A stretch of DNA of 64,000 nucleotides from Mycobacterium kubicae (GTDB lineage: Bacteria; Actinomycetota; Actinomycetes; Mycobacteriales; Mycobacteriaceae). The stretch lies in assembly GCF_015689175.1 (NCBI RefSeq), contig NZ_CP065047.1, positions 5,332,001 through 5,396,000 on the forward strand. Direction: 5' to 3'. Below are positions 25,670 to 36,326 of this stretch, piece by piece. The notes under the pieces are model-generated. The model saw only the letters and a program-made list of their open reading frames with translations. It did no database searches and was not told where the DNA came from. Position 1 is the first letter of the stretch. Every line of letters starts with the position of its first letter. The translations under genes were made by a program, and so were the position numbers.

Positions 25670-26636
25670 CGACCCGCAGCGAGCCGGCACCGGCGACGAT
25701 GAGCCAGGCGCCCAACGCGATCCAGAAGAACACCAGCGAGACCGTGGCCAACGACCGCTGACCGGTTTCGGTGGCCATGGCGTCGGTCGCCGCCGAATAC
25801 ATGCCCAGCGGGAACACCATGGCCCACCACACGCCGGCGAAGCGCAGCGTTGCGGGCCACCGATGGATGCGCTGCAGGCCGATGTAGATCAGCACCGGGA
25901 TCCACGCGGTGGCGCTCCCCCAGGTCACCACGGTGGCGACCCGAATAGACGGTGCCAACCAGGCCGGGGCCAGGGCGTGGATGTGGTCACCGGCCAAGGT
26001 AGCAATGGCCAAGCCGCCCATCAGGATCCACGAGTCTGGGTCGAATCCGTTGTGCTGGTGGCGTTCGGTGACCGCGCGCCACAGGATCAGCCAGGTCATC
26101 AGCGCGTAGATGCCCAGCGCCGCTACCCAGACCGGTACGGCCAGTCCCAACCACCAATGCGCAGAGCTGTGCGCGGCCACCTGAGTGGCCACGATCGCCA
26201 GCCCGGAAGTGCCGACACTGGCCAATTCCCATGCGCCGTGGGCCTCGTCGCGCAATGCCGGCCCGCGGCGGATCCACATGTTGCGGGCGGTGAGCACGGC
26301 CAGTGCCAGCCACGCCGAGACCGCCACCACGCCGAGCGTCACCAACACCGCCCGCTGAGATGCCAGTCGGCTGTCCAGCACCGCGCAGGCGGCGACGAAG
26401 GTGAACAGGCGCAGTGTCACATCCGGATCGCTGAAATCCCAGCGGACCCTACGCACGACCGCATGCCCGATCACCAGCGCGACCAGCAGTACCAGGGCCC
26501 CGGTCGCCAGGACGCCCAACGTGTCACTGACCCAGTGGTAGCGGTGCCGGTGCGCGGCGATCGACAAGATGCCGGTCGCCATGACTGCGGCGAACACATC
26601 GGGAGCCGGCTCGACATCGGCGAGCCGGACACTCAC
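25650..26636 (-). CDS. TDT-family transporter (tellurite-resistance/C4-dicarboxylate, TehA/Mae1-like)
   Basis: Integral membrane protein of about 328 residues with ten or so hydrophobic helices. The N-terminal [16 protein letters not shown] (PxxFxxVMATGIxS) is the signature of the TDT/SLAC1 superfamily of anion and dicarboxylate transporters. GTG 26636 overlaps the cyp126 stop (GTGA), so it is translationally coupled to the purB-cyp126 unit. In H37Rv, as I recall it, no such gene sits next to cyp126, so it may be an insertion or a lineage-specific loss there. Substrate unknown. Confidence 0.8.
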   Translation of the reverse strand: MSVRLADVEPAPDVFAAVMATGILSIAAHRHRYHWVSDTLGVLATGALVLLVALVIGHAVVRRVRWDFSDPDVTLRLFTFVAACAVLDSRLASQRAVLVTLGVVAVSAWLALAVLTARNMWIRRGPALRDEAHGAWELASVGTSGLAIVATQVAAHSSAHWWLGLAVPVWVAALGIYALMTWLILWRAVTERHQHNGFDPDSWILMGGLAIATLAGDHIHALAPAWLAPSIRVATVVTWGSATAWIPVLIYIGLQRIHRWPATLRFAGVWWAMVFPLGMYSAATDAMATETGQRSLATVSLVFFWIALGAWLIVAGAGSLRVVSKFAA

Positions 26637-27880
26637 GACGCCTCGTGCAGTTCCACGACCAGGTGGCGAATACCGGTATGCCGGTTGCTGCGCGTCCATT
26701 CGACGGGCCGCGCCACCTGCACACCGTCGAAGCGCGACAGCAGTTCCTCGAACAACACCCGTAGCTCCAGCCGGGCCAGGTTGGCGCCCAGACAGTAATG
26801 CACACCCTGACCGAACCCCAAGTGGGGGTTGGGCTTTCGACCCACATCGAACTCATCGGCCCTTTCGAACACCGACGCGTCGCGGTTGGCCGAGCCTTCC
26901 CAGATCTGAACCTTCTGCCCCGCCTGGATGTGCTGTCCGCCCAACTCGACGTCACAGGTGGCGGTGCGCCGCTTGGACGGCGAGGGTGATGTCCAGCGGA
27001 CCATTTCCTCGATCGCCGTGGCAAGCAAATCGAAATCGCCACGTAGCGCGGCCAATTGCCGCGGGTGTTCGGCCAGCGCCAGCAGTCCGCCGGCGACCGC
27101 GTTGCGCGTCGTTTCCGCGCCGGCGCTGAACAGCAGGCTGAAAAACAGGTACACCTCGAGGTCGGACATCACCGGCGCATCGGCGTCGTCACCCATCGCG
27201 TTCGCGACGACGGACAGCATGTCGTCGGTCGGCTCGGCCCGCTTGGCGGCGATCAATTCCTGACCGTAGGCATACATTCGAGACCCGGCCTCTTCCACCG
27301 ACAGCTGCGATAGCGTGGCCTTGCGTGAACCGCCGAAGTCGAACTGCGGCTCAATGGCCTCGAAGAGCCAATGCCGCTCGGACTCCGGCACTCCCAGCAG
27401 AATGCAGATCATCTGCATCGGCAGTTCGGCAGCGACGTCGACGACAAAGTCGAACGGCTGCCCCGGCACCACCGCATCCAGCAGTCGGCGGGTCCGGGCC
27501 CGCAGGTCGTCCTCCACGCGGCGGATCATCCGCGGCGTCAACCCAGAGCTGACCAGACGGCGGATCTGCGAGTGCCGCGGATCGTCCATCATGTTGAGCA
27601 CCTGGCCCGAGATCGCCAGATCCTGCAACAGGGTGCCGCCGAAGGGCCGCTGCCCGCCGGTCACCGAGGAATATGTCACCGGATCACGCAGCACGGCAAG
27701 GGTTTCGGCGTACGTGGCGACCGACCAGAAACCCTCGCCGTCGGGAGTGTGCTCGGTCGGCTCGTGCCAATACACCGGCGCTTCGCGACGGTGAATCGCA
27801 AACAGGCTGTGCGGAAACCCGTTGGCGAAGTTGTCCAGGTCGGTGAAGTCGATGCCGGACAGCGCGGCGGCCAGCGTCAC
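26633..27880 (-). CDS. cyp126: Cytochrome P450 CYP126
   Basis: P450 monooxygenase of 415 residues. I-helix [10 protein letters not shown]-helix EEMVRWTSP (ExxR) and heme-binding [17 protein letters not shown] are all present. Assignment to CYP126 rests on position beside purB, as in H37Rv Rv0778. Its ATG overlaps the purB stop by four bases. No ferredoxin gene is adjacent; electrons would come from elsewhere. Confidence 0.92.
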   Translation of the reverse strand: MTLAAALSGIDFTDLDNFANGFPHSLFAIHRREAPVYWHEPTEHTPDGEGFWSVATYAETLAVLRDPVTYSSVTGGQRPFGGTLLQDLAISGQVLNMMDDPRHSQIRRLVSSGLTPRMIRRVEDDLRARTRRLLDAVVPGQPFDFVVDVAAELPMQMICILLGVPESERHWLFEAIEPQFDFGGSRKATLSQLSVEEAGSRMYAYGQELIAAKRAEPTDDMLSVVANAMGDDADAPVMSDLEVYLFFSLLFSAGAETTRNAVAGGLLALAEHPRQLAALRGDFDLLATAIEEMVRWTSPSPSKRRTATCDVELGGQHIQAGQKVQIWEGSANRDASVFERADEFDVGRKPNPHLGFGQGVHYCLGANLARLELRVLFEELLSRFDGVQVARPVEWTRSNRHTGIRHLVVELHEAS

Positions 27881-29295
27881 AGGATCGCCCCCGGCGTGTA
27901 CTTGGCCGCATCGGGATGGCGGCTCACCAGCGCGTCCACCATCGCGACGACCTCGTCGACTTGCTCACCGGCCGCACCGGTGAACGCCTTCTTGTCGGCC
28001 AGCGCCGCATCGAGTGCATCGCGATCCAGCGGCAACCGCGGGTCACCGGCCAAGCGGTCCAACAGGTCGGGTTCGGCGCCGCGCTCGCGCATCGCCAGCG
28101 CGGTCGCCACCGCGTGTTCGCGGATCACATGGTGTGCGGCTTCGCGGCCCATGCCGGCGCGCACCGCCGCGATCAACACCTTGGTGGTGGCCAGGAAGGG
28201 CAGGTAGCGGTCCAGCTCGCGCTGGATGACGGCCGGGTAGGCACCGAACTCCTCGAGCACGGTCAGGAACGTCTCCGTCTGGCCGTCGATGGCAAAGAAG
28301 CTGTCGGGCAATGCAACTCGCCGTACCACCGAACAGAATACGTCGCCTTCGTTCCACTGCGCACCGGCCAGTTCTGCGGCCATCGAGGCGTAGCCGCGCA
28401 GCACGACCTGCAGTCCGTTGACTCGCTCGCAGCTGCGGGTGTTCATCTTGTGCGGCATCGCCGAGGATCCCACTTGACCCGGCGCGAACCCTTCGGTGAC
28501 CAATTCGTGGCCTGCCATCAGCCGAATGGTGTGCGCCAGGGACGACGGTCCGGCGCCCAACTGCACCAGGGCCGATACCACGTCGTGGTCCAGTGACCGC
28601 GGGTACACCTGGCCGACGCTGCTGAAAACGGTTGTGAAGCCCAAGAATTCGGCAACACGACGTTCGAGCTCGTCCAGCTTGGCGGCATCGCCGTCCAGCA
28701 GGTCGAGCATGTCCTGCGCGGTGCCCATCGGCCCCTTGATACCCCGCAACGGGTAGCGATCGATCAACTCGCGCAGCCGGGTCAACGCGATCAGGGTCTC
28801 CTGGGCCGCCGAGGCGAAGCGCTTGCCCAACGTGGTCGCCTGGGCGGCGACGTTGTGACTACGCCCGGCCATCACCAGATCCCGGTAGGCCACCGCCCGT
28901 TCGGCGAGCCGTGCCACCACGGCCACCCCATGGGAGAAAACAACTTCCAGGGACCGGCGGATCTGTAGCTGCTCGACGTTCTCGGTCAGGTCGCGACTGG
29001 TCATCCCCTTGTGCACGTGCTCATGGCCGGCCAGGGCGTTGAATTCCTCGATGCGAGCCTTGACGTCGTGGCGCAGCACCCGTTCGCGCGCCGCGATCGA
29101 GGCCAGGTCTACATCGTCGATCACCCGTTCGTAGTCGGCGATCGCCCCGGCAGGCACTGCCACACCCAGCTCGGCTTGCGCTCGCAACACGGCCAGCCAC
29201 AGTCGCCGCTCGGCGACCACTTTGGCCTGCGGTGACCAGATCGCGACCAGCTCGGCGCTGGCGTACCGGTTGGCCAGCACGTTCGGGATACTCAC
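27877..29295 (-). CDS. purB: Adenylosuccinate lyase
   Basis: Enzyme of 472 residues that splits adenylosuccinate to AMP and SAICAR to AICAR, each releasing fumarate. The signature [11 protein letters not shown], the MTSRDLTEN block and [11 protein letters not shown] are intact. It is the first gene of a purB-cyp126-TDT transporter unit with 4-bp overlaps. The start is ATG 29295 ([13 protein letters not shown]), divergent from the DUF429 gene. Confidence 0.97.
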   Translation of the reverse strand: MSIPNVLANRYASAELVAIWSPQAKVVAERRLWLAVLRAQAELGVAVPAGAIADYERVIDDVDLASIAARERVLRHDVKARIEEFNALAGHEHVHKGMTSRDLTENVEQLQIRRSLEVVFSHGVAVVARLAERAVAYRDLVMAGRSHNVAAQATTLGKRFASAAQETLIALTRLRELIDRYPLRGIKGPMGTAQDMLDLLDGDAAKLDELERRVAEFLGFTTVFSSVGQVYPRSLDHDVVSALVQLGAGPSSLAHTIRLMAGHELVTEGFAPGQVGSSAMPHKMNTRSCERVNGLQVVLRGYASMAAELAGAQWNEGDVFCSVVRRVALPDSFFAIDGQTETFLTVLEEFGAYPAVIQRELDRYLPFLATTKVLIAAVRAGMGREAAHHVIREHAVATALAMRERGAEPDLLDRLAGDPRLPLDRDALDAALADKKAFTGAAGEQVDEVVAMVDALVSRHPDAAKYTPGAIL

Positions 29296-29371
29296 GAAGA
29301 CACAGCTTACGGCCGCTGCCCGCAGCGGCCAGTGTGGCCGGTGCGACCGCAGCCCGCCTTAGGCTGAGCGA

Positions 29372-30124
29372 GTGCACTTTGCCGGCGTGGATCTGGCCTG
29401 GGCCGGTCGCAATCCGACCGGGGTGGCCGTCCTCGACTCGGCCGGTCACCTGCTACAGATCGGTGCCGCCCGCCAGGACGATGCGGTGCTGGCCATGCTG
29501 CGGCCGCACGTGACGAACGACTGTGTGGTCGGCTTCGATGCGCCGCTGGTGGTCACCAACCCGACCGGCCAGCGCCCGGCCGAGACCGCACTCAACCGTG
29601 ACTTCCGCAGGTTCGAAGCCGGCGCCCACCCCGCCAACACCAGCAAGCCGGAGTTCGCCGACGGCCCCCGGGCGGCGCGACTGGCGCACGCGCTGCGCCT
29701 CGATCTGGATCCGTTCACGACGGCCGCGCGACGGGCGATCGAGGTGTATCCGCACGCGGCGACGGTGGCACTGTTCCGGCTGTCCCGCACCCTGAAATAC
29801 AAAGCCAAGCCCGGCCGCGGGATCGAACAGTTGAAGGCTGAACTGCTGCGGCTGATGGCCGGCCTCGAAGGACTGGCGCACGTCACCCCGCCGCTGCACC
29901 TCACCGATCATCCCGACTGGACCGAGTTACGCCGGCAGGTCGTTGCGGCACAACGCAAATGCGAATTGCGCCGCGCGGAGGATCCCGTCGATGCCGTCGT
30001 CTGCGCCTACGTCGCGATGTATGCCTACCGTTGCCCGGCCGACGTCACGATCTACGGCGACCCCATAACCGGCTATATCGTGACGCCGACACTGCCGGCG
30101 GGCCTGGCCACCACCGGCCGTTGA
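29372..30124 (+). CDS. DUF429 protein (Rv0776c-type)
   Basis: Protein of 250 residues of the DUF429 family, predicted to share the RNase-H-like fold: the first strand has FAGVDLAWAG with an acidic residue, and a further DAVVCAYVAMYA block lies near the end, both compatible with metal binding. Start GTG 29372 is exactly seven bases after a TAGGCT -10 (29360-29365), so it is probably leaderless. It matches a conserved gene beside purB in H37Rv. Nuclease activity is only a fold-based guess. Confidence 0.78.
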   Translation: MHFAGVDLAWAGRNPTGVAVLDSAGHLLQIGAARQDDAVLAMLRPHVTNDCVVGFDAPLVVTNPTGQRPAETALNRDFRRFEAGAHPANTSKPEFADGPRAARLAHALRLDLDPFTTAARRAIEVYPHAATVALFRLSRTLKYKAKPGRGIEQLKAELLRLMAGLEGLAHVTPPLHLTDHPDWTELRRQVVAAQRKCELRRAEDPVDAVVCAYVAMYAYRCPADVTIYGDPITGYIVTPTLPAGLATTGR

Positions 30125-30720
30125 TCCACCGGCGCGAGCACGTCGATCAGGTCGACCACTGTCGACAGCGCGGCCCCGCGCGGATCCCGGCCTTCGACCA
30201 ACGCGGAGACCACCGAACCGTCGACCGCACAGATCAGCGTGCACACCAGCTCGATGCGCACCGACCGGCCGGACCGCTCGATGGCCTCGGCGACCGCCTC
30301 GGCCCGCTGACGCAAGCTGCGGCGCATGCTTTCCTGCAACGCCGGGAGGCGGGTGCAGGCGATATGCCGCTCATATCGCGAGATGAGCTGCTCGGCCAGC
30401 CCCGGCCCAGACACGTCACCGACGAGTAGGTCGACCAGCACATCGGCGGTGGTTTCCGGCCCGCGCCGCCGCCGGGACAGCGCATTGACCCGAGCCCGCA
30501 GTTGCGCGACCTCGATCATCCCGATGTGTTCGACCGCGCGGGCGATCAGATCGTCCAGAGACGAGAAGTAGTAAGTGGTGGACGCCAGCGGCAAACCAGC
30601 CCGCCGGGCGACCGCTCGGTGCCGCACCGCTTCGAACCCACCCTCACCGAGCAGCTCGGCGGCAGCGCTCACCAACGCATACCGCCGACGTTCTCCTTTT
30701 GGAGTAACTGCTGCCGTCAC
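30073..30720 (-). CDS. TetR-family regulator (Rv0775-type)
   Basis: Repressor of about 215 residues. Helix-turn-helix at about 25-48 includes VARRAGLPLASTTYYFSS; the C-terminal helices have a long Arg-rich segment. The GTG at 30720 gives the family N-terminus (MTAAVTPKGERRRYAL); a longer upstream frame crosses the divergent esterase gene. Its 3' end overlaps the DUF429 gene by 52 bp. It sits divergently from the esterase, with a 24-bp palindrome between, so it probably controls that gene and itself. Confidence 0.82.
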   Translation of the reverse strand: MTAAVTPKGERRRYALVSAAAELLGEGGFEAVRHRAVARRAGLPLASTTYYFSSLDDLIARAVEHIGMIEVAQLRARVNALSRRRRGPETTADVLVDLLVGDVSGPGLAEQLISRYERHIACTRLPALQESMRRSLRQRAEAVAEAIERSGRSVRIELVCTLICAVDGSVVSALVEGRDPRGAALSTVVDLIDVLAPVDQRPVVARPAGSVGVTI

Positions 30721-30740
30721 GACCACACATGCTGCCAGCC

Positions 30741-30764
30741 AAAGTGGTACTGCATTGCCATTTT
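30741..30764. promoter_or_regulatory. 24-bp palindromic operator between TetR and esterase genes
   Basis: Left half AAAGTGGTACTG (30741-30752) and right half CATTGCCATTTT (30753-30764) match as inverted repeats at 9 of 12 positions, giving AAAnTGGnAnTG and its mirror. It lies in the 61-bp gap between the divergent TetR (start 30720) and esterase (start 30782), the expected site for a repressor acting on both. Confidence 0.55.
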
Positions 30765-30781
30765 CGCCAAACGTCCATGGC

Positions 30782-31693
30782 ATGATGGCCCGCATGCCGG
30801 ACTTGAGTCGTCGCGCCCTGCTCGGCCTCGGGGCCAGCGCGGCATGCGGCGCGGTCGGCGCATATGCGCTCGACATGCTGTTTTTGCCGCGAACTTCGGT
30901 CGCCGCGCCGCAACCGGCGTTTGGAACAAGCGTTCCATTGGCGCCGGGACGACCACTGGATCCGCCACCCCCCGCACAAGCCGCTCCCACGATGACGACC
31001 GGCTCCTTCGTATCGGCGGCCCGCGGCGGCGTCTCGACCAACTGGGCGATCGCACGGCCACCCGGGCAGACCAAGCCGTTGCGGCCGGTGATCGCGCTGC
31101 ACGGCAAAGGCAGCGACGCGGCCACCGTGATGGCCGGTGGCGTCGAGCAGGGACTGGCCCAAGCCGTCAACGCCGGGTTGCCGCCGTTCGCGGTGGTCGC
31201 CGTGGACGGTGGCGGCGGCTACTGGCACAAACGTGCCTCCGGTGACGATGCCGGGGCCATGGTGCTCAACGAACTCATCCCGATGCTGGACAGCCACCAG
31301 CTCGACACCTCGCGGGTGGCGTTTCTGGGGTGGTCGATGGGCGGTTACGGCGCCCTGTTGCTGGGCGGGCGCCTGGGTGCCGGGCGCACCGCGGCCATCT
31401 GCGCGGTCAGCCCGGCACTGTGGACGTCGGCCGGCGCGGCCGCACCGGGAGCATTCGACGGAGCCGACGACTATGCGGCGAACTCGGTGTGGGGCATGCC
31501 CGCGCTGGGGTCCATCCCCATCCGCATCGACTGCGGGGACAGCGACCCGTTCTATTCCGCGACCAAGCAGTTCATCGCGCAACTACCCAACCCGCCGGCC
31601 GGCGGCTTCTCCCCCGGCGGACACGACGGCGGGTTCTGGAGCTCGCAGCTGCCGGCGGAACTGACCTGGATGGCCCCGCTGTTGACGGCCTGA
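30782..31693 (+). CDS. Exported esterase (Rv0774c-type)
   Basis: Alpha/beta-hydrolase esterase of 303 residues. Ser185 lies in GWSMGGYG, a late Asp in DCGDSDPF and a His in GGHDGGFW complete the triad. The N-terminus (SRRALLGLGASAACG) resembles a twin-arginine signal, so export is likely. Length and order match H37Rv Rv0774c, an esterase. ATG 30782 is used; 30785 and 30794 are alternatives. One base separates its stop from ggtA, so the two are co-transcribed. Confidence 0.87.
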   Translation: MMARMPDLSRRALLGLGASAACGAVGAYALDMLFLPRTSVAAPQPAFGTSVPLAPGRPLDPPPPAQAAPTMTTGSFVSAARGGVSTNWAIARPPGQTKPLRPVIALHGKGSDAATVMAGGVEQGLAQAVNAGLPPFAVVAVDGGGGYWHKRASGDDAGAMVLNELIPMLDSHQLDTSRVAFLGWSMGGYGALLLGGRLGAGRTAAICAVSPALWTSAGAAAPGAFDGADDYAANSVWGMPALGSIPIRIDCGDSDPFYSATKQFIAQLPNPPAGGFSPGGHDGGFWSSQLPAELTWMAPLLTA

Positions 31694-31694
31694 C

Positions 31695-33278
31695 ATGAGT
31701 GTCCCGTTCGGTTGGAGCTTTCCGTATGCCTGGCCGCGGAAACCGGTGCTGGCCCGCAACGTCGTGTGCACCTCCCAACCCCTGGCCGCTCAAGCGGGTC
31801 TGCGGATGCTGGCCGAGGGCGGCAACGCCGTCGACGCCGCCATTGCCACCGCCGTCACTCTGACACTGGTCGAACCGGTGTCCAACGGCATCGGCTCGGA
31901 CGCCTTCGCCATCGTGTGGGACGGCACCCGAGTGCACGGATTGAACGCCTCGGGCCGCTCACCCGCGGCATGGACGCCGAAATACTTCGGCAACACGAGT
32001 GTTCCCGCGCTGGGCTGGAATTCGGTGACGGTGCCCGGGGCGGTGTCCGCCTGGGCCGAACTGCATGCCGAATTCGGCAAGCTGCCGTTTGAACGTCTGT
32101 TCACACCCGCAATCGGCTACGGCCGCAACGGTTTTCTGGTCTCCCCCACCGTGGCAGAGCAATGGGCGGCTCAAGTTCCGTTGTTCGCCGGCCAGCCCGG
32201 ATTCGCCGCCGCGTTCCTGCCCGACGGGCGGGCGCCGCGACCCGGTCAACTGTTCCGGTTCCCCGACCACGCGGCCACGCTGGAAGAGATCGCCGACAGC
32301 AACGGTGAGGTGTTCTACCGCGGCCACCTGGCGGAAACGCTGGCGGCGCACGCTGCGGCCAACGGCGGTGTCATGCGGGCCGACGATCTCGCGGCCCATC
32401 GCGCCGACTGGGTGGGCACCATTACCGGCAGCTATCGCGGCTACACCCTCCACGAGATACCGCCCAACGGTCAAGGCATCGTGGCGTTGATCGCCCTGGG
32501 CATTCTCGAGCACTTCGACATGGCCTCGCTCCCAGTCGATTCCGCCGACAGCGTGCACCTGCAGATCGAAGCCTTGAAGCTGGCCTTCGCCGACGCGCAC
32601 ACCCATGTCGCCGATATCGAGCACATGGCAGTGCCGGCAGGGCAACTGCTCGACAACGAGTACCTCAGGCAGCGCGCCCGACTCATCGATCCCAAGCGGG
32701 CCAAACCGGCTTTTGCCGGCACCGCCACCGGCGGCACCGTGTATCTGACCGCCGCCGACGCCGAAGGGATGATGGTGTCGATGATCCAGTCCAACTACAT
32801 GGGCTTCGGATCCGGCGTGGTGGTGCCGGGCACCGGGATCTCGCTGCAGAACCGCGGCGCCAATTTCGTTGCGCAGCAGGGGCATCCGAACATTATTGGC
32901 CCCAACAAGCGGCCCTTCCACACGATCATCCCCGGCTTCCTCACCAAGGACGGCGCGCCGGTCATGAGCTTCGGCGTGATGGGCGGCCCCATGCAGCCCC
33001 AGGGTCATGTGCAGGTCCTGGTGCGTATCGCCGACTACGGGCAAAACCCGCAATCCGCCTGCGACGGCCCGCGTTTCCGGTGGGTTCAGGGCCAACAAGT
33101 CAGCTGCGAGAAGGGCTTTCCGCCGTCCACCCTCGACGAGCTGAGTCGACGCGGGCACGAATTGACCACCACCGACGACTACAACTCGTTCGGCAGCTGC
33201 CAAGCCATCTGGCGGCTGGACGACGGGTATCTCGCGGCCAGCGACCCGCGCCGAGACGGGCAAGCCGCGGCGTTCTGA
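31695..33278 (+). CDS. ggtA: Gamma-glutamyltranspeptidase family protein
   Basis: Protein of 527 residues of the Ntn-hydrolase GGT family. The self-cleaving nucleophile should be Thr348 in ATGGTVYLTAADAEG, followed by SMIQSNYMGFGSG; the N-terminal AEGGNAVDAAIAT and the C-terminal GAPVMSFGVMGG blocks match. No strong signal peptide is seen. It could act on gamma-glutamyl compounds or as an acylase. It is the second gene of the esterase-ggtA unit. In H37Rv the counterpart (Rv0773c) is beside purD, whereas a kinase gene lies between them here. Confidence 0.88.
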   Translation: MSVPFGWSFPYAWPRKPVLARNVVCTSQPLAAQAGLRMLAEGGNAVDAAIATAVTLTLVEPVSNGIGSDAFAIVWDGTRVHGLNASGRSPAAWTPKYFGNTSVPALGWNSVTVPGAVSAWAELHAEFGKLPFERLFTPAIGYGRNGFLVSPTVAEQWAAQVPLFAGQPGFAAAFLPDGRAPRPGQLFRFPDHAATLEEIADSNGEVFYRGHLAETLAAHAAANGGVMRADDLAAHRADWVGTITGSYRGYTLHEIPPNGQGIVALIALGILEHFDMASLPVDSADSVHLQIEALKLAFADAHTHVADIEHMAVPAGQLLDNEYLRQRARLIDPKRAKPAFAGTATGGTVYLTAADAEGMMVSMIQSNYMGFGSGVVVPGTGISLQNRGANFVAQQGHPNIIGPNKRPFHTIIPGFLTKDGAPVMSFGVMGGPMQPQGHVQVLVRIADYGQNPQSACDGPRFRWVQGQQVSCEKGFPPSTLDELSRRGHELTTTDDYNSFGSCQAIWRLDDGYLAASDPRRDGQAAAF

Positions 33279-33303
33279 CCCGACCTCTGTTGGTGAGCCG
33301 CAA

Positions 33304-33373
33304 GGTGAACTAAAGGTAAACTCATAGGAAACAATCCGTGGCTCTCGGGTAAAGAGCGGGGTAATATCCCGCT
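33304..33373 (+). promoter_or_regulatory. Regulatory region before the kinase gene
   Basis: GGTGAACT (33304-33311) and GGTAAACT (33315-33322) repeat directly with an 11-bp period, the pattern used by OmpR-type response regulators. Further on, AGCGGG (33355-33360) and CCCGCT (33368-33373) form a perfect 6-bp stem with a 7-base loop GTAATAT. No poly-T follows, so the hairpin is not a rho-independent terminator of ggtA. Confidence 0.4.
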
Positions 33374-33431
33374 AGAACAAATCGCAGATTAAAGCCGGGG
33401 CCGCACTCGGCATCCTGTTACGGACGGTGCG

Positions 33432-35012
33432 ATGAACGGGCTGACTCATCAAGAACAGGGCGTCGGTTTGTGTGCCGGCCAGGTGTTCGCCGGATACACG
33501 ATTGAGCGATTTCTGGGATCCGGGGGAATGGGCGAGGTATATCTCGCCAAACACCCACGCTTGCCCCGGCAAGAGGCGCTCAAGATATTGGGCAGCGACA
33601 TATCCGCGGACGACGGTTACCGCCGGCGCTTCATCAAAGAAGCCGACCTAGCAGCGGCGCTGTGGCATCCGAACATCGTGCGCGTCAATGACCGAGGCGA
33701 GTTCAACGGCCAGCTTTGGATCTCGATGGACTTCGTCGACGGAACCGATGCAGCCAGCCTGTTGCGAGAGCAGTATCCAGCCGGCATGCCGGCCGATCAG
33801 GTGGCCGCAATTATCGCGGCGATCGCCGATGCACTCGACCACGCGCATCGGGAACACGAATTGATGCACCGCGATGTCAGTCCCGCCAATATTCTGCTCA
33901 CCAAACCGAGCGCTGGGGATCAGAGAATACTGCTCAGCGACTTCGGAATCGCTCGCAATATTTGCGAAAGCAGCGGTTTGACCGCGACGAACATGACCAT
34001 CGGGACCTTCCCCTACGCCGCACCCGAACAACTGACGGACGAACCAATCGACGGGCGCGCCGATCAGTACGCGCTAGCGGCCACCGCCTACCATTTGCTG
34101 ACCGGGGCGCCACTGTTTCCGCATACCAACCCGGCCGTGGTGATCAGCCGGCACCTGACTGCGCCACCTCCCGCGCTCGCTCAAAGCCGCCCGATGCTGA
34201 GAGTCTTCGACCCGGTGCTTGCCATAGCGCTGGCGAAGGATCCCGGCGATCGGTTCGCCCGGTGTACCGACTTCGCCGAGGCGTTCGCGCGGGCCGCCGA
34301 CTCCGGTCGGCACCCGACGCCGTCGGCCTCCACCATGCCCAGGCCTCTGGTGGGCAGACCACTGAAAAGCCCTGCCGTGCCCGCTGTTTCATCTGTTACC
34401 CACAAAGAGCGGGCAGGCAGTCGGTGGCGGATCATCGCGGCGGCATCGACGGCTGTCGCGCTCACCGCCCTAGGCGCCAGCGGCTACCGCTTCGACAACG
34501 AAAGCGCCGTCGCTCAACTCGTCCCGCCGGCCCCAGCCCCATCGCTGGCCCAGCCGCAACACCTGCCGGAGTACGTACCGCCACCCGCCGCGGCGCAACC
34601 TCAGGTGGCCGTGGAAGCGGCGCCGCCCCCCGCACCGGCGCCGCCAGTGGCACCGGTTCCTACGGCCACTCCGCGCCCGGCATCCCCTACTGCCGCACCG
34701 GTTCCCGCTGCGGCGGCGCCGCAACCACCGGCACGGCCCCCGCAACCACCGCCGCCGGCACCGCAGCCACCGCCGCCCGCCCCCGACCAGACCTTCATTG
34801 GGCTGGTCCAGCAGATTCCCGGCCTCACCGTCACCGACCCCGCAACCGCGGCCTCCACCGGCCGTGCCGTATGCGCGGACCTGCGCAACGGGGGCAGCCC
34901 CGATGATGCCGCGGCCGCGACGGTGACCAAGGGCGAAGGCATCACACCCGCCCAAGCCGCTGCCGGCGTCAACGCGGCGATCACCGCCTACTGTCCGGAA
35001 GTGCGGCGCTAG
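33432..35012 (+). CDS. Membrane Ser/Thr protein kinase with external DUF732 domain
   Basis: Receptor-type kinase of 526 residues. Cytoplasmic kinase domain about 20-285: P-loop GSGGMG (29-34), Lys51, catalytic HRDVSPAN (Asp148, Asn153), DFG at 170-172, APE at 197-199. The HRDxK lysine is Ser150, which is unusual in mycobacterial kinases. A Pro/Thr-rich linker, one transmembrane helix (333-352), a long Pro/Ala-rich external stalk and a C-terminal DUF732 domain (from about 452, with two Cys) follow. It lies between ggtA and purD, which are neighbours in H37Rv, so it is an insertion relative to that genome. The stop overlaps the convergent purD by four bases. Confidence 0.88.
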   Translation: MNGLTHQEQGVGLCAGQVFAGYTIERFLGSGGMGEVYLAKHPRLPRQEALKILGSDISADDGYRRRFIKEADLAAALWHPNIVRVNDRGEFNGQLWISMDFVDGTDAASLLREQYPAGMPADQVAAIIAAIADALDHAHREHELMHRDVSPANILLTKPSAGDQRILLSDFGIARNICESSGLTATNMTIGTFPYAAPEQLTDEPIDGRADQYALAATAYHLLTGAPLFPHTNPAVVISRHLTAPPPALAQSRPMLRVFDPVLAIALAKDPGDRFARCTDFAEAFARAADSGRHPTPSASTMPRPLVGRPLKSPAVPAVSSVTHKERAGSRWRIIAAASTAVALTALGASGYRFDNESAVAQLVPPAPAPSLAQPQHLPEYVPPPAAAQPQVAVEAAPPPAPAPPVAPVPTATPRPASPTAAPVPAAAAPQPPARPPQPPPPAPQPPPPAPDQTFIGLVQQIPGLTVTDPATAASTGRAVCADLRNGGSPDDAAAATVTKGEGITPAQAAAGVNAAITAYCPEVRR

Positions 35013-36280
35013 GAGACGCTGATCTCCCCTTGTGCGGCGCGCAAGCCGATGTCGCTCCGGAAATGACTGCCCGGCAGCTTGATTGAGCTCAATATGCCGT
35101 AGGCCTGTGCCCTGGCCTCGGCCAAGTCGGCACCGGTGCCGACCACCGACAGCACCCGCCCACCCGAGGACACGACGGCACCGTCGTCGCGGCGGGCGGT
35201 TCCCGCGTGCAGCACACCCTCGGCATCCGCGCCGGTGACGACGTCGCCCACCCGCGGCCGGCCGGGATAGTTCTCCGCCGCCAACACCACGGTCACCGCG
35301 GCGCCGTTGCGCCAACGCAACTCCCCGAAGTCGGCCAACTGCCCCGTACCCGCCGCATACAGCAATTGCCCCAGCGGCGAATCCAGCAGGGCCAGCACGG
35401 CCTGGGTCTCCGGATCGCCGAAACGGCAGTTGAATTCGACCACAGCCGGCCCTTTGGCGGTGATGGCAAGACCGACGTAAAGCAATCCGCTGAACGGGCA
35501 GCCGCGCCGAACAAGTTCTGCGGCAACGGGTTTCACCATGTCGGTGACCACCTGGCGGTAAATGTCATCGGGCAGCCACGGCAACGGCGCGTAGGCCCCC
35601 ATGCCGCCGGTGTTGGGTCCGGTGTCCCCGTCACCGACCCGCTTGAAGTCTTGCGCCGCCAGCAACGGCACCACGGTCTGTCCGTCGACCACACAGAACA
35701 GCGACACTTCCGGCCCGTCGAGAAACGACTCCAGCAATACCGGATGTCCGGACTCGAGCAGGCTGGCGGCGTGGGCGCGCGCTGCGTCGCGGTTCGGCGT
35801 CACCACCACGCCCTTTCCGGCGGCCAGGTGGTCGTCCTTGACCACCCACGCCGGATCACCGGCCGGCGGCCCGAACCTGTCCAGAGCCGCATCCAGATGC
35901 GCAGGGGTGTCGACGATTTCACTGCTGGCGGTGCGCACGCCGGCGGCTGCCATGACCTCTTTGGCGAACGCCTTGGACCCTTCGATGCGAGCCGCGTCCT
36001 TACTGGGCCCGAAGCACACGATGCCGGCGGCGCGCACGGCGTCGGCCACGCCCAGCACCAGCGGCACCTCCGGCCCGATGACGACCAGGTCGGCCTGGAC
36101 GTGGCGGGCCAAGGCGACGACCTCGTCGCTGGAAGTGATGTCGACGGTGTGCTGCTCAGCCACCCGAGCGGTACCGGCGTTGCCTGGAGCAATACTCAGT
36201 GCGCTGACCTGCGGGTCTTTGGCCAGCGCCAGCAGCAAGGCATGTTCACGGGCACCGGAGCCGATTACCAGGACGCGCAC
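35009..36280 (-). CDS. purD: Phosphoribosylamine-glycine ligase
   Basis: GAR synthetase (423 residues), an ATP-grasp enzyme joining phosphoribosylamine and glycine in purine synthesis. N-terminal [29 protein letters not shown] and the ATP-grasp core ([33 protein letters not shown]) are intact. It starts at 36280 with 46 bp to the MarR gene upstream on the same strand. Confidence 0.97.
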   Translation of the reverse strand: MRVLVIGSGAREHALLLALAKDPQVSALSIAPGNAGTARVAEQHTVDITSSDEVVALARHVQADLVVIGPEVPLVLGVADAVRAAGIVCFGPSKDAARIEGSKAFAKEVMAAAGVRTASSEIVDTPAHLDAALDRFGPPAGDPAWVVKDDHLAAGKGVVVTPNRDAARAHAASLLESGHPVLLESFLDGPEVSLFCVVDGQTVVPLLAAQDFKRVGDGDTGPNTGGMGAYAPLPWLPDDIYRQVVTDMVKPVAAELVRRGCPFSGLLYVGLAITAKGPAVVEFNCRFGDPETQAVLALLDSPLGQLLYAAGTGQLADFGELRWRNGAAVTVVLAAENYPGRPRVGDVVTGADAEGVLHAGTARRDDGAVVSSGGRVLSVVGTGADLAEARAQAYGILSSIKLPGSHFRSDIGLRAAQGEISVS

Positions 36281-36326
36281 GACAGGTCAGACTAGCCGCA
36301 CGGCGCGGCCGCCGCGGCGCGGGCAG

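Noticed and set aside
33355..33373. Hairpin AGCGGG/CCCGCT as terminator of ggtA
   Set aside because: No T-run follows, and it lies 76 bases after the stop near the kinase promoter.
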